From Plantago ovata (Eukaryota; Streptophyta; Magnoliopsida; Lamiales; Plantaginaceae), in assembly GCA_028274465.1 (NCBI GenBank), contig CM051455.1:122423462-122487461 (forward strand): a stretch of 64,000 nt of DNA, in the 5' to 3' direction. Below are positions 12,525 through 27,500 of this stretch, in pieces. The notes beneath the pieces are model-generated. The model did not search any database. It was not told the origin of the DNA and worked only from the letters and a program-made list of their open reading frames with translations. A program made the position numbers and the translations under genes. Positions within the stretch are counted from its first letter, which is position 1. Every line of letters starts with the position of its first letter.

Positions 12525-12782
12525 CTACTTCCTCCATCCAATAACAAATGAAACACTTTGTTTGTTGACTTTTCGATGGTCAGTTTGAACTCGTATTAAT
12601 TCCAAATTATACAAGAAAAATAATTAAGAAATTTATATAATGAAAATATAAACATTCTAGTTTTATAATATAATATTTTTAATTATTTTTATCATATGAT
12701 TTCAGAATAATTTAAGGTCAAATTCACCCTAAAAAAATCAACAAAAAAAATTGTTTCATTTGTCGTTGGACGGAACAAGTAG
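12525..12782. mobile_element. Stowaway-like (Tc1/mariner-type) MITE
   Basis: Inverted ends of about 30 bp: ctacttcctccatccaataa at left against ctacttgttccgtccaacga at right (reverse complement), both continuing caaatgaaac. The left flank is TA; the right TA is imperfect. 258 bp, no coding capacity. It directly abuts the MITE at 12277-12524. Confidence 0.78.
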
Positions 12783-12925
12783 AATATATGTTGAAATGAT
12801 GTGTAATAATAATATAACAAATGGTTAATCACGCATATGAGTTGAATGAAATAGTCAAAATCAAGAATGAGTAAGAAAAACGTATAAAAACTACAAAATA
12901 TATACCTCACGACAAGTATAAAATA

Positions 12926-13281
12926 TAATTTTTTTTTTTTAAACAGCAAAAACTTTTATTACTCAAAGAGCATCAGAAATGCTCCATAACATTTACAAAG
13001 AAAATCACTGAGCATACTCCGGATTAATACAACCCATGACACGCGAAAGTCACCAAACATGCAACCCATTAGCTTTAACTTATACAACTTCTACCCCTGA
13101 CCTTTACAAAGAAAATACAAAATGGTCATACATCACAAAAATTTCATTTCAATACCAAGCCTTTCATGCACTGTTACTCCGCTTCACCCTTTTCCATATA
13201 AACCACTAACATCATCCTTTCTCAATAGTCACCAATGAACCTTCATCGTCAATTACTTTTAAGAGAATAGCTACCCCTAAT
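12926..13281 (-). other. Possible retroposon tail: oligo(T) then transcript-like sequence
   Basis: A run of 12 T on the plus strand (poly-A on the minus strand) precedes aaacagcaaaaacttttatt, like the poly-A end of a non-LTR retroposon copied on the minus strand. A similar oligo(T)-led stretch is at about 15338-15400. No coding domain is recognisable, so this is a weak call. Confidence 0.3.
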
Positions 13282-13430
13282 CAACCTCCTACACCCTATG
13301 CCCTTCCGGACAAGTGGCAAGAAATTTAAAGATGTGGTCCGGGGTAGCATCGAGGCCCCCTAGCCAACCTCCTACACCCTATGCCCTTTCGGACAAGTGG
13401 CAAGCAATTTAATGATGTGATCTGGGGAAC
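13282..13430. repeat. 83-bp tandem duplication
   Basis: The block starting caacctcctacaccctatgc is present at 13282 and 13365 with a few substitutions. It continues through ggacaagtggcaag and gatgtg.tc.gggg. Confidence 0.85.
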
Positions 13431-15691
13431 CTCGATCGATAGGAATACTTACCACAAACTAGTCTCCAAGCCGCTCAGAACATAACCCTTTCCTGCCCAT
13501 CACAAAGCAAAAATACCTTTCTCAAACCTCAATAATGAGCTCGAAGATCAAATATAACATCACTCATAGTCACAGATAATTAAAACCTTAAATCCAACTT
13601 TGAGGTGCACTACAACCAACCCACACCATATAAGGTCTCCTATAGTTGATTCCATCATATTATCCCACACTAGGAATGTGGTTTATATGGAGATCCTACA
13701 TGATTGACTTCAATGGTATGTGTGATGATAATACATGCAATCAAAAATAATTATATGTATTACAATCACTAAACAATTTATACTGAAATAGTTACAAAAG
13801 AATTCAGCCATGGAAAAATTACATACCATGTATTTTTTTCCGCCATAGGAACATCAGTTGAATTGAATCTAACAAATGAAATTCTCCAGGTTGTTATACA
13901 CTTGCTCTCGGTACAAGTTAAGGAAACTTAGGCGTAGCCACCACATGGTTCCGACCATGTACATCCTCAAAAGTTTAGTCAAGTAAAGCTCGCCAATTGA
14001 TTTCACATCCACAAAATAATTGAGAACACTTCCATTATTATTTCTTTAGTAGGCTATTTCTATACATCGAACATATCCAGTACATTCTCTTAAAATAATA
14101 TGCAACAACTTTGTTTATGTTGTGCAGATATGGAAATTAAAGAAGTGCATGGGTTGTGGATGTTTTGGTTGTCTCATGGCTATTTTCTGGTGCATTCAGT
14201 TTGTAATGTTTTTAGTTTTGGTACGGGCATTTGGCTGGGAGATTATTATTGATGTATAACTAAAATTATTTCTCATACTTTTTATTACAAATTTACAATG
14301 ATGGACCCAAATCTCAAGAAATGCAATTTTTATATTTTAATTCAATACGACCATATCATAGTTCATATGAATTGTGACCGGTTGTGTCTTAATTAATATT
14401 TTAACTAATACATGATAGCTACGTTACTTTTTTACTTGCTCACTCCAAGAAACAATTTTTTTTATCTGCACTGGTCAACCTATCTTAAATAAAGAGTTCA
14501 GTAAATAAAAAAGTAAAAAGAATAAAATAAAGGACAAAATAAGAAGAAATAGAGCTAATCCGGATGACCCGGGGCGGACCACCGAGAAAAAAGTTTCACC
14601 CAGGCTAATCAACTAGGGAAATTAACTATAGAGAAGTATATTAAAGAAATCTACGTATAAATTAGAAAACATACTAAAAACAAATTAAAAAATATTCAAA
14701 ATTATACTTTAAATTTTTTGTATTTTTTTTTCCCCAAGGATTGAAATCCAGCCCAACCCAAGGACTAGATGTGCTAACGAACCCTATAATCCCAGCTCAC
14801 ACGAGAATCAGAATAAAAATCCCTGAAGATCCTGAAGTAGGGAGTACATTTTTACTCTTTCAAGCTTCCAGCTTTTTAAGGAAACTTCTCCTCTCTTCAA
14901 TAAAAGGCGAGCAAATACAACTTGTTCATGTGAGCATGTAATATAATAAGTTATAACTATGAGAGTCTAACTTTTTGCTAATTAAAATTATCTTCCGATT
15001 CTTTATCCTTTGCGTGCGTGAGTTAATTTCAACGCAAATGAGGGAATGAGAAAAAGAAAATAATAAATAAAATAAAATAAATAAATAATTATTCTAGCTC
15101 CCTATTTTTGGCTAGAAATGACATGACTGACCCACTACTTTTGTTTTCCATTTTTCTCCCTATTAAGGGGACGGACATATACAACTTGCATCAAGCGACC
15201 TGTTATCGACGAAGACGATGATGAAGCTTTTATTTTTGGTAAGAATGCGAACATTTATTTATGAGTTCTTAATGTAGTAGGCCAGGTCTGAAAATATTTA
15301 TTGGAAATGTTAATTTTACATTGACTGAAGGGATTTTTTTTTTATATTATTATTTTTTGGAAGAAAGTGAATATATTACTCACCAGAGAAAAGGAGCTAA
15401 AGCTCAATGTAGAAGGTTACAACCAGTTGGTAATCAAAACCAAACTTCTAAACAACAGAAAACAGAATGCAAACGAAGTAGCTAAAACAGCAGGAGAAAA
15501 AAAAAAAAAACAGACTAAGAAATCAAAACAAACTAAGCTGGCTCTCAGCAATATGAACACTATTGTTGGTATAATTGTAGTAGCGATATTGAAGTAGGGA
15601 AGGACTACAAAATGCTCGAACTTACAATGGATTAAACCGATCATGGGTAATGTGTGCTGATTCCTGAATAAGATGAATACCTTAAATATTG
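13431..15691. other. Gene-free stretch downstream of MIP2
   Basis: AT-rich sequence with scattered short open frames, none with family features. It holds an oligo(T)-led, possibly retroposed stretch at about 15338-15600 and the 3' UTR of MIP2 near 15600-15691. No RNA gene was seen. Confidence 0.5.
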
Positions 15692-18600
15692 TTACCTAAC
15701 ATGATTTGGCATATACGAGATTGCCGATTGGATCAAATCCCCCAATTTCGCTCTCAAATTGGTGGATGTGTTCAACAGCGGCCCACTAAAAGTCACTGGG
15801 GCATCCTCTATTTCTTGCAGTTGCTGCTGGTATTGCCTTTCCAAGTAAATTCCAAGGCTGGCCTCTGAGATGTTGATTAGACTCAGTGAAGCATTTGTGT
15901 GCATGAATCTTGTAATGAGAACACCCGCCAAGACATGCTGATCCGCCTTCACTAGCTCTGATATAAAGCAGGGAAATAGAAGTTTCGGGAATAGGATACT
16001 AAGACTCTCTTTGCTCTTATCATCCCCAGAAAATCTGACAGTTGATTCCTGAAATACACGACAAAAGTTTCCAACCATGAAGCAGAGGTAAGAAAAGATG
16101 GCACCATAGCGAGCTTGGGTGAGGATACTTGAGACAGCTCCAGATGACAGAATGAGAAGGAACAAAAACTGGTCCTGGTCAATGTTGTTTGATATGCCCA
16201 CTTCCTTTAGCTTCTTCTCCACAGCATCCAAACACTGTGTCTGTATTTCTTTATATGAGAAAAGCAAAGCAATTTTAAGAGCCAGAAAACAATCCACCTC
16301 AAGTGCAGTTTGAGCAAGGCCATATGTGTCTTCTTCATCCAGTAATGTTCCATAGTTTTCTGAAGCACTTTGATCAATCAATTTTAGTATCTGCGTGTAG
16401 CCGGCAAACTTTACAAGCTTCTTGAGAATGGTTGACCAACAGGTGTGCAGGGGGTGAATTAATAAGGTATCGGTTTTATTGGATTCCTTCTCAATTGATT
16501 TTGATGGCTCTTCTTGAAAGCTCTCCCAACCTTCATCCCAGTCGTCATCATTGCTCCAGGCATTCGTAGCAATATCAGATAACTCTGCGGGATTCTCTTC
16601 ATCCACTCCAGTCATGAAGAGGCCCTCCCACTCAGCCAGCACGGCTAATAGAGAATCAACATGAGACATCCTAGTGACTGATTCTGATAATCTCAGGAAA
16701 CAAGAAACAGCAGTTTCAACTGAAAGAATATCATCTGGCGTGATTTCCAGGTCTGGTGAGATAGATGCAACCAACTGAGATGATTTAAGGGCTACGAGAG
16801 TATTCGTAAACCTACTGGATGAATCAACTGCAGCTAGATCATCAGATTCATCCTCACGATTTGTAGTTCTAGCCTGTGAATCTTCCCACCTGTCCCAGGT
16901 CAGAAGATGCGTCACAGGTCCCTCAGAGGGGAACAAGTCCAGATTTCTCTTTTTCCCAGAGATAAACTGCATAAGCTCCAGAACATACACGCGAAGATGG
17001 CTTGGTAACTGCAGGTTATGAGAGAATTTCGACAGGTGGTCCCAAACTGCAAGTCTAACATTCTTCAGATCATCCAAGTTACCTTCCAGTTTACTCAAAG
17101 ATGATACCAGGTAATGTATACTCTGGCGTTCGACAGACCCTGAAACCATTTCTTGCAAAACAGCTTCCAGAATACTAAGATACAGATTTGGAAGATCTTG
17201 GATATTCACAGAAAATTTCTCGGTGGTTGCAGTTAGCACCGTCTCAGGTGGCAAATGTGCTACAACTTCAGAAAATACGTGTGCCATAGCTTTGAATCCA
17301 CAGCCAGAGAAAATCATAGCTCGACAGAAATTATAAGTTTCAACAGCAGCACTACATTCAAGGCCATAGCCAACATACTTAACCAGAGTGCTCCAACAAC
17401 GATTTGGCAACAGCAATTCTTTAACAAGCAAAATTGAGAGAACTGTAAGACATGCCAGTGAACATTCGGAATAAAAACACCCAAGAGATCCATCCAATGA
17501 CTGCAATTCCTCCATTTCCTTTATCAATCTGAGCCAGAAATTTATAAGTTTCACAACGCTTTCTTTAGCAGTTACATCACAAGGAAAGGTCTTTAAACTT
17601 TTATTGATGAGTAAAATGACACTGAAAAACCGCTTCACTGTGTCTATGAAACCCGGATGTTCCACAAACCGCATATGCTTCTTACAAATATCATAAGTCT
17701 GCTCTATCTCATTCATAAAGGTGTATAAATCTTCTGAGCTCTGAAAATAAGTTTCTTTTTCAGCTTTACCTTCTAAAGTAACCAAAGAGTTCAATATGTG
17801 ATACGTGTAGACAGATTCTGATGACATGAGACTCTGAGGCACTGTAACACCTTGGACAAGTACAAGGTTCTTAACCATTGTCGCTAATGCTTCCACATTA
17901 TTTTCATCTATGTGAGCACAAACTTCATTGTTGAAGCAAGCTGAGTTCAAATCTTCTAATCCTGCAATATTTTTAAAATTGAGGCCACCAATAAAAGAAA
18001 CTCTGCTGCATTCTTTCCCGACAACATCACAAAAACGAGCTAGCTCAATGGCTCTTGTCTGTACCAGGTCTTGGTCAACTCCAACAGGTAATCCTTTTGA
18101 TTGTGCAAGATAGACGTAGCACTCATGGAGAAAATTATATATAAATGCAAGCCGTGTTTTATCATGGCCACCAATTGCAGGATAAACAGATGAGGAAATG
18201 ATTTGAACAGATTCTGCAGCAAAAGTGAGTAATTCTTCTTTGAATACTGAAATTTCCTCCATGATATCATCCACACTCCAAGCCTCAGAAACAAGTATTG
18301 TACCAAGGTAATAAAGAAGAACCTGAAAACAATAAACATCCAATTTTATTATCAATTCGATAGGTCAAAATGAGTGAACACATGAGTAAATAACATACCT
18401 TTCCACGATCCAGGCCATAGGTATTCGCTAAATTTAGAGTATCCTTCAACATTCGCTTCTTCTCCAGCTTAACTGATTCAATCTGTGAAAAACAACACTC
18501 TCTATATACTCTCTGTCTCCAGAGATAAACCTAGATGTTTCCACTCCAGGAATTACTTTCTCCAGTATTCTAGATTTATCAGCTACATGCTTCTGTTGTT

Positions 18601-21526
18601 CCAGTTTGGCCTTCCACTCATTCCAGAATGTAGATTGTGCTTCACGCACAGTATTGTATTCATCTGGATCTACAACGTGAGTCAAATAAGAGAACCATAT
18701 CAGATGAAAGAACTTTCTGACCAATCACTCCTAGGACACACGTTCTACAACGACAAATAAGCAAAACTCATAAGATTGGGACAAGAAAATTACCTGAACT
18801 GACAGATTTGTGCTTCTCCTGAAACTTATTCTGCAGCAGCTCCCTCCTTTCAGCTGGATTATTACATTCAACCCCACAATTGTGCAACAAGCCATACATC
18901 ATTCCAACGTTCATGAGGCTAGAAAATTCATGATAGTTTTGTCTCTCTCTTAGTTGCTGTTCAATTATTTCAACTCCATGAAAGGCATCTGCAAGATTTA
19001 ACAGAACAGAGCAACCTATATAATCCTCCTCGTCAGACGCAGGTGGTTCCATAATTGATTTCGCCAGGGAAGCAATTAAATTATCTTTCGGGGCAAAGCT
19101 GTTCCTAGTCAACCACAACAAGGTAGTCATTACTGCCCGCTCCCTTAAACTAACATGCTGGTTAGTGGGCAATGAACCTGTAAGCGTTTTCCCCAATTCT
19201 AAATCGTCACATAACTCGAGCAACCATGGCAGCTGTAAGGCAGCAACAGATGCCACTTTGGTATTCTCTCTAAGAAATGATTCCCAATCATATCCGTTTT
19301 CAGAAGACACATTTTCAGCAACCTGACAGAGTGAAGTCTTAGCTTTAGCAATCAATTGATCTTGGTCCTCAAAGTGGGCATCAAACCTACCAGACAAATC
19401 AAACCCGTTCAAGGATGCCTGCTCAAAAAAATCAGAAGGATCTTTTCCAGTTGAAACAATCAAGTTTTCGCAATGATTCTGTACGTCAAGATCCTTCCAT
19501 TCATTTAGTAGCTGACCAATTGATTCATCGTCACAATGGCTCAAGGCAAAACCTAAAAGAAATTTCTGGGATTTTAAATCCATGCTGTCAAGGGCTTGAC
19601 TTCTTGCAAGTGTAGCACACAAGTCCCAGGCAGAACCGTGGCCCTTCTTGGCCAACACAAGACAGAGATCAAAAGCCAGTTGCATATGACCAGCAATTGC
19701 TGCTTCTCTTGCAATAGCTTCTTGGACTATAGAGATTTCTTCCTGTGAGCTCAATCCAAGAAGTTTAGCAATTTCAACAAGTTCATCAACGTGCATATAA
19801 GCTCCACTTTGACTGGTAATTGCCAACTTAACAATCTCCATAGGATCTTTAATTTGCCTAAATGCCATTGGGAGAAGGTTCACACCAAGATTTGGAAGTC
19901 TATCAGTAATGGCATCAATGATATCAGTTTCTGCCCTCACATTTCTGCTGTTAGGAAAAATATTCAGACATTCCCTAGCCCTCCATATCTGATCAAATTC
20001 AAAACATCAATGAATCATTTTCAATCTTCAAACAACTATTTTATATAGACTATCCCGAGGGAGAAGGGATGGGAAAAAAAAAAAAAAGCATAAAGGATGA
20101 AAGGCATGACAGATATAAGTTGCCACCCATAGCTTTTGTATACTAAATATAACAAAAAATAATCTCGAATTTTCCTGGAGTTGCTGGATTATAAATGAAT
20201 AATAAGCATGGAAGCGGATATGCATGTGATAAAATATTCACTGGATACGTGGATATAACAAATATAATGCCTCCTCGTCCAGCAACCTAATTTCCATAGT
20301 AAATTTTCCAGAATTTGTCAGTTCATCAGCGCAACACTCTTAACAAAGAAAGGTTGCAACTCTGGAAAGATTTTAGTAGGCGGGTGGTGCTCTACTAGGG
20401 GACAAGGTCCTTCCCTAGACGGGGGTGTCTCATAAATCTCAAAATTAATTACGATATATCAAAAAATATGTCAGTATTTTTATTTTTAATACTATGTTAA
20501 ATAAGAGTTACATAGGCATGTCAAAATAAATCAATCTATGCTAACCTTTCTTTATAAAATACAAGGTAAAAAGTGAAAAGAAAAATAGACTTAGAGAAGT
20601 AGTCACTCCAAATTGAATGGGACAACCCGAAATCCAAGACCTTACTCTGCAACCCTAAACAACCTATCAAACCATAGGACTCATTAATAGTATTAATAAA
20701 TAAAAGAAACAGAAACAAAGTTGCTACAAATATGTATTACAGAACTATATAATTTATGTGCAACCATGCAGCCAAAACCAGCATTAAACAAGGAGAACAA
20801 GCTGTGGCATGATGTTTGAGCACCAGCACTGCTGGCAAAGCCTTAATAAGTTACACGTCCCACCAAATAATTTGAAGGTAATGTTGTGAGTTGTGATATC
20901 TGACATGCATATTTCTAAACACGCGCAAATAAGCTGTTTAACTCTATATTACAATTCTATGATCACAACATACCAATAGATTAATTAAATTATTGGTTAT
21001 AGATAAATAAGCAAAGATACTGAGACTTACCTCGGCGCACGAAAGAGTTGGTGCTGAAAAGAAATACTCTCTTGCAGACTGAATAACAAGATTTTCAGCT
21101 TTATCTGTTGCCAATGGAACAGAATTGGTACCCTTCAAGTAACTCCTTGCTAGTGAAAACTTTCCTGCTTTAAGCAATCCCCTGCAGAACTCAGTGAACA
21201 TATATTCTAGTTCTAGAAATGGAAATCCCTTTTCTTGCAGAGTTTGCATATCACGCCACATAGTTGCCCAATCATTATCTATTTTGCTGGGATGGGAACG
21301 GATAAACTTGGAAAGTAATAGACGAAGAATTTGCTTCACACCCTTCTCATCTAAGTCCGCGTCCAAAAAGAAACTAATGGGCTTTGGGACCTGCAACAAA
21401 ATTATCATAAAAGGAGAACAGGCTCAGGGTGGGAAGGAGCTGGCTCAACTCGAAGAACGCAAAATAATAATAATAATAATTATTATTATTATTATTATTA
21501 TAATTATTATTATTATTATTATTATA

Positions 21527-21558
<32 letters not shown>

Positions 21559-24500
21559 TACTATTATTATTATTTTAAAAGAAAGAAGCCTTTCCTAGTA
21601 TTTTTGTACACAATTTAGAAATATAGATCTCCACTGAGGGAATTTAGATGCATAAACATAAATCAGTAAAGCATGATTACAATATAAAAGGAACTTGTTC
21701 AGTTGATGAAACCTATGTTCATATAATCTGAAAACAGTTTTGTTCAGCAAGAGAGATCTTGCATTTGAGGAAAACATTCAAGATAATCTAAAGTCTAGAG
21801 ATGTTGCCTTTCTTAAGGTGCATTTTCAGGATTTACCTGGTTCTACATGTAAACAGATTTCTTCAAATCATAAGGAAACACTTACAAAAAGACAATGAGA
21901 AAGAGTCTTCCAAATACTAACATGAGCTACAAGTATTAAGGATAAATACAACCTTGTAGAAGTTTTGACCGATGCACCTAATGAGAAAGAGTCTTCCAAA
22001 TACTAACATGAGCTACAAGTATTAAGGACAAATACAACCTAGTAGAAATTTTGACCGATGCACCTAATGGCACCAAGGGGCGATAAAACATGCAAATCTG
22101 TATCCAAGGCTGGCTCAGTTTGCAAAAGAGAGGGAGAGATAAGAAGGAATATGTACTACACTACCTACCATACAACATTATTAATTAAGAAAATAAAAAA
22201 GAAGACAAACCGCACCTGATAATATGACATTAGCCTTCCGGCTTCAATATGACCTTCAGCAAGTCTGAGTCTTTGGTTGATACCTTTATCTTCTAGTTCT
22301 GTTCAAAACATAAACCAATTCAGGCACATACATACTAGAGTTTAAAAAGATTAAATTAAAAAAAAAAAAGCGCACACACACACACAAACTGTATTTCCTG
22401 AGCATTAAGAAAAACCACTCTTACAAGTTTACACTACTCGAAATTACGGGAATGAGCCTAATACTTGGGTGGGTTGTAGTGTATGTTTACACTAGTGTGG
22501 CATGGAATGTGGTATGAAGTGTGGCTATGGATCCATAAAGTACAACTTCACCTAATATTTAGGAGACATTTTATCTTATAAGAATTTCCAATATTCATAT
22601 TTATTCTTCCACCTAATACAAAATTAAGAAGCATATCCTTTTATTTTAGTTGTTCTATTAACTCTTGTCCTTTGAACTGGAAGTCCATAAAACTTTTAAT
22701 GAAACTGAAACTCCACGTTCTCCCAACTAAAATAATTCTGAAATATAATTTGTGGCTTGATAGTAATAAACTAATCCTCGAGAACAAAAATTGAAAAACT
22801 GAAGTGGAAAACTTAAATCCTGAATGGCCCTTGAGATAATTCAACCATAATATAAATCCTCAACTTTAATAACTCTACTAACTATGAACAAATTGTTATA
22901 GCCCACAGAATCTCTAGAAGCTGAAAAAGTACACGAAAAGTGTTCGACAAATAGGGATATTAAAAAGAGAACAAAAAATGAAAACCTTCAGATTCGAAAG
23001 ATAGTCCACAACTGATACTAACTACACGAAAGGAGAAAACATATATCAAGATCCTTCACATGTTATCACTTATGACCACATCTAATCATCTACATGGCAG
23101 AGATTGAAAGTGGCATTAAACAGATAGCAGAGAAATGTAAATGTGAGAAATGTTTTACAACATGGAAGTTGGAACTTGTACATTGGACTAACTGTTTGTT
23201 TACACTCTTATTCCTTTTCAAATTAGAATTCTTATAGAACTTCTTTTTATTTTATTTTTTTGGATAGGAGACTATTATTAGGAAGGAGTATTATTAGAGT
23301 TAGACTTATATAATAGGATGGTGGTAGATTTACATATATAAAGCTCAAGACATACCTCGCGTCCTTGGAAGTGTTGCCAAAATATTGCACATTATACTCC
23401 ATTTGTCTATATCAGTACACAAATATATACACTGAAGAGCACAATCTATCACCTCCACTTCATCCTTGAAAAATTGATTGTTGACAGTATCATTGCAGAC
23501 TTCAAATATCATCAAGCACAAGTCCAGTTTATTTTCAGCAGCAATCTCTTTCAGCCATCTCACAAGAAATGAGTCGACGGTCTCAGCTTGTGTGACAAAA
23601 TCAGTGTTAACTTTATGAACCCTTTTCAGCATGAATGGAATAGCCATTCTCTGTAACTTAGTAATTAGATTATCCTCCTTAACACCCATCAACATCAATT
23701 TAAACTTTTCATAATCTGGTAGCTGCTCCCAGGCAGCAAGGGTCATAGAAAAGTTCATATCCTCTTCATCATCTTCGGAGTATATAAGCTGGTGCAAGTA
23801 AAAGATATCCTCTAGGAATTTCTGAAGATCAGAAATTCCCTTGCGAATTGCGAAATCAACCAAGCACATGCAGTTGTCCAGCTGACCACTTAAACTATCA
23901 ATTTCTCTAGTTCTCTTTTTGTACCAGCTAGTAAGTTCAGAGACTGATGGCCACTGGAAAGCCATGTGTTTCGACAGCATGGGATCAGTCATTATCTGAG
24001 CAATGCTTTCAAGATTCCCATGGAAATCTTCGACAAATCTCACCATCTTTTCACATTCTACCCAGTCTTCATCCCTGATAAGTATATTTGAAGGGGCAGA
24101 TATTGCAGGAAGCAGCTGTCCATAGGATTCGACTGGAATTGTCTCGGGTATAGCAGCTAAAACATCTAACATGCCAGGCACCAAAGAACAAGGATGACGC
24201 TTAAATAGAAGGTTCAAGGCCCCGATTTTCCCATCCTCTGCAAGTGCTAAAGCAGCCTCTTTTATTGGCACATCACGGAATCTTTTATAATCCTGCATGG
24301 AGAATCTGCAGAGCTAAGTCATTAAGCTGCAAGTCAGTTAACCCAGGAAAATGAGATAAACAAACACACATAACACTGTCACAGACTCATAAAAGAAACT
24401 ATAGAGTTAATTTTTTTTAAATACTAGTTTATTGACAATATTACTGTTAACAACTCAAATATAACTCTAAACAAGAAAAGAGAGGCTCATTTAGCTTTAT

Positions 24501-27500
24501 CTGAAGTAATCATTTCAATAAAAACAAAACAAAACTCATTTCATGGTACATACAAACAGTATATTCAATTTATGAGCCATAATTTCCAAGCTGAAGTATT
24601 AAAAGCCCAAAATGATTGCATAAGAACAAGACGATAAATCTAAATGTAGGGAACAAGCCAAGTGAGAACAAACGAGCACAAGTGGAAAGATAATTGGAAT
24701 AGAAAATAACTTGACAAAACAGTGTAGAATTTGAATGTTGAAGAACAAAAGTTCAAAAATATTCTACTCAAATATCAAATGATATTATGAAAACTATTTG
24801 AAACAATAAAAAGCCCATGCCCATATTTAAAGGCGCCTATTTAGCTAAATAAGGAAATAGAAATCATCTACTATGAGAATCTTAGCAAGATACATAAACT
24901 ACAAAATGAAGTTCTATATCAACTAAACTATGAAATAAAGCATAATCGTACTGATAACACCTAATTCCTTGGATGTCTTTTTGATTCCATCACATAGGAG
25001 TGACTATCTTATTAGCAAAATATAATAAACTACAAAATGCAGTTTATATCAATTAAAAAAAACCATAATAATACTAATATTATCCTATTCCTAATTTTTT
25101 AGATGTATTGATTTCCATCAACATAGTAGTGACTATCTTATTGATAGTGGTATACCGAAACACATAAATGAGAATATAGCCTGTTAGTCCATTAAATTTG
25201 GATATGCCTGACATACGCAGACTTCTATTGCATTGCATATTTACATCCACATAATTTATGATATGAAGAAGAAGAGAAGCTCTCTTTCGATCTGTTATAC
25301 GCACACATATAAGTACGTTCTGACTGAGCTATTTCATGTAACCAAATTCCCAGGGTGGAAAACATAAATGACATGGAACAAGAGGAAATTAAGCCACGAC
25401 CAAATGTATAAAAACTGGAGGCAGGACAATGGAAATGTTCAATTGAAAGAAGAGAGAGCATTATCACCTGCCCATGTTGATTCCAAGAAATGTCTCTACC
25501 CTGTCTTTGAACTGCAATAACTTAAGCCTGGCCAGCCGGAAATTCCAGATCTCTCCACCTTCACCTTCTTCTGATTTAGAAAACCTATAAGAGTCAGTTA
25601 AGCGGAGCCCAAGAGTGATCAGAGCCCTCATTGCATCTTCTGTTGGACCTATCCTGTCGACACATTCAGAAATAACGAAATGGTGGTCCTTGATAGTGCG
25701 CAAAATAGAATGTATATCTTCCACTCCTCCCCCTGAAGATAACCATTGTGATTTCAGAACTTCATCTTTGTCCAGACCATGATGATCAGCGAAGGTAAGA
25801 GCATCCTGATACCTTTGACTACTGATTAATTTATCATAGGTTTCAAGAACAGATCGTTTCGTTAATGATATTAAGCTCCATTCCAGATTGGAAAATTCGA
25901 CCTGACTAGACCTCTCTGCCATCACATGCTCAATGAGGCCAGAGCACTTCTGCTGTTCAGATAAAATATAATTCTCCTCGGATGAAGTGTTTTCCAGAAG
26001 AAATATTAGCCCTGGGGAGTCTCGTGCACTGTCCAAAAGGGGCATTGAATATACAAAATCATTCTCCAATATCGAGATGCTATTAAGAACGCCAACCATT
26101 GTGATCTTACGATTTCTTTTGGCAATAGAAAGTATACAATCAGACCACCAAGTGAAATCCAAAACATCATCCAAGTATTCCTTCCCACTGCTTAACATGC
26201 CAAAAATGTCACTTGAGTTGCTCTTACCATAAGAGAGTTTTGATAAAGAATGTTTCTCTTTATCAAATTTAAATGCAAATAAGCATCCATTCATATCCAG
26301 GGTAGCAACAAAATTCCCTAGTGGAGACAATAAAACCTTTGGGCACGCCAGTTGACCTTGACATCCTTTTTCAATAGCATATGACCCTCCAGATATAGTC
26401 AAAACCACAGGTTCCACTAGTGAATTGTCATCCGTCCGCCATAGAGAAATAGCACAGGATCCTGGTGCAAGTATGTTATAAATAAAATATAACATTCTGT
26501 TTCTAGTTCATAAAGGAGTAGAGCAAGCAAAAAGTAACTTAACAAATAAGAATAAAATTTTATAAAAGAACAAAACAAAAAGATAAAGAAGACCAACCAA
26601 CCTGATTAATGAAATTAATTAGCAGAAAATAGACATAATTATTTATCATTATTCCTTAACAGGGATAAAAAAAATTTTAAAAAAAACATATCTATTCCTT
26701 CTTTCCATATTAAACGCTCAGGTTCTAACCGTATAAGACCTTAATGGAGTAACTCGAGCATGTTCCCTTTCCCCTGAGGCATGCATACCTCAAATCTATG
26801 AAACTAACTTCAGAATGCCACCTAATTGAATACAATGCATAAAGCTACAACCAAAGTCACATGGTCACATAATGGTACACGGGGTAACTCACGACTATAA
26901 AGAGGTGACAGTCAACATACCCATCGAACAGCTCATAAAACAATACAATGCAACTCATCAAACTTTGTGTTGCTGATAGGTCGTAATGCCCATGTTTACA
27001 AGGATAAATGGTTGCAGGAGCACTAATTCAACTAATTCCAACACAGATGTCAGGTTTATATTAACTTGGTACAAAGAAAAGGTAGAAAGGATACCTGTGC
27101 TGCCATTGTATGTAGATTGGATATCTCCAGAACTAGTAACACTGGCAAACAAAGAAAGCTGAGGATGATAATCCCAGCAGCACAAATCTTGAGGAAAGTG
27201 CCTTAAAATTTTCCTACTCTTCATTGAATGAGAAGAAATGACTGAACTTGGATCCTTAGAGACCTCCATATCAAGAACTGAACCATCTGACAGAAAAATA
27301 CAGAAGGTACACCTGCCAAAACATTCCAACATCTCAAGAAACGAGCATGATAAGCAGCTAGATACAACTGTAGTTCTAATTACTGAAGAATCTGGAGAAT
27401 GGAATCATTAGCTTACAAGCAAGATCTCGCAGTATTGTTGTTGCATTGCATAGTCAAGCCAACAATTGAGGACGAGACATTCAAATGCGTCTTTGTGATT

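Noticed and set aside
15367..15597. Lys-rich 76-codon frame
   Set aside because: It follows an oligo(T) run, is mostly poly-A-like sequence translated, and shows no domain.
15692..18355. The 887-codon open frame as a gene of its own
   Set aside because: It is the last exon of MIP2. Its first residues before 18322 are intron, and frame and splice borders connect it to exon 11.
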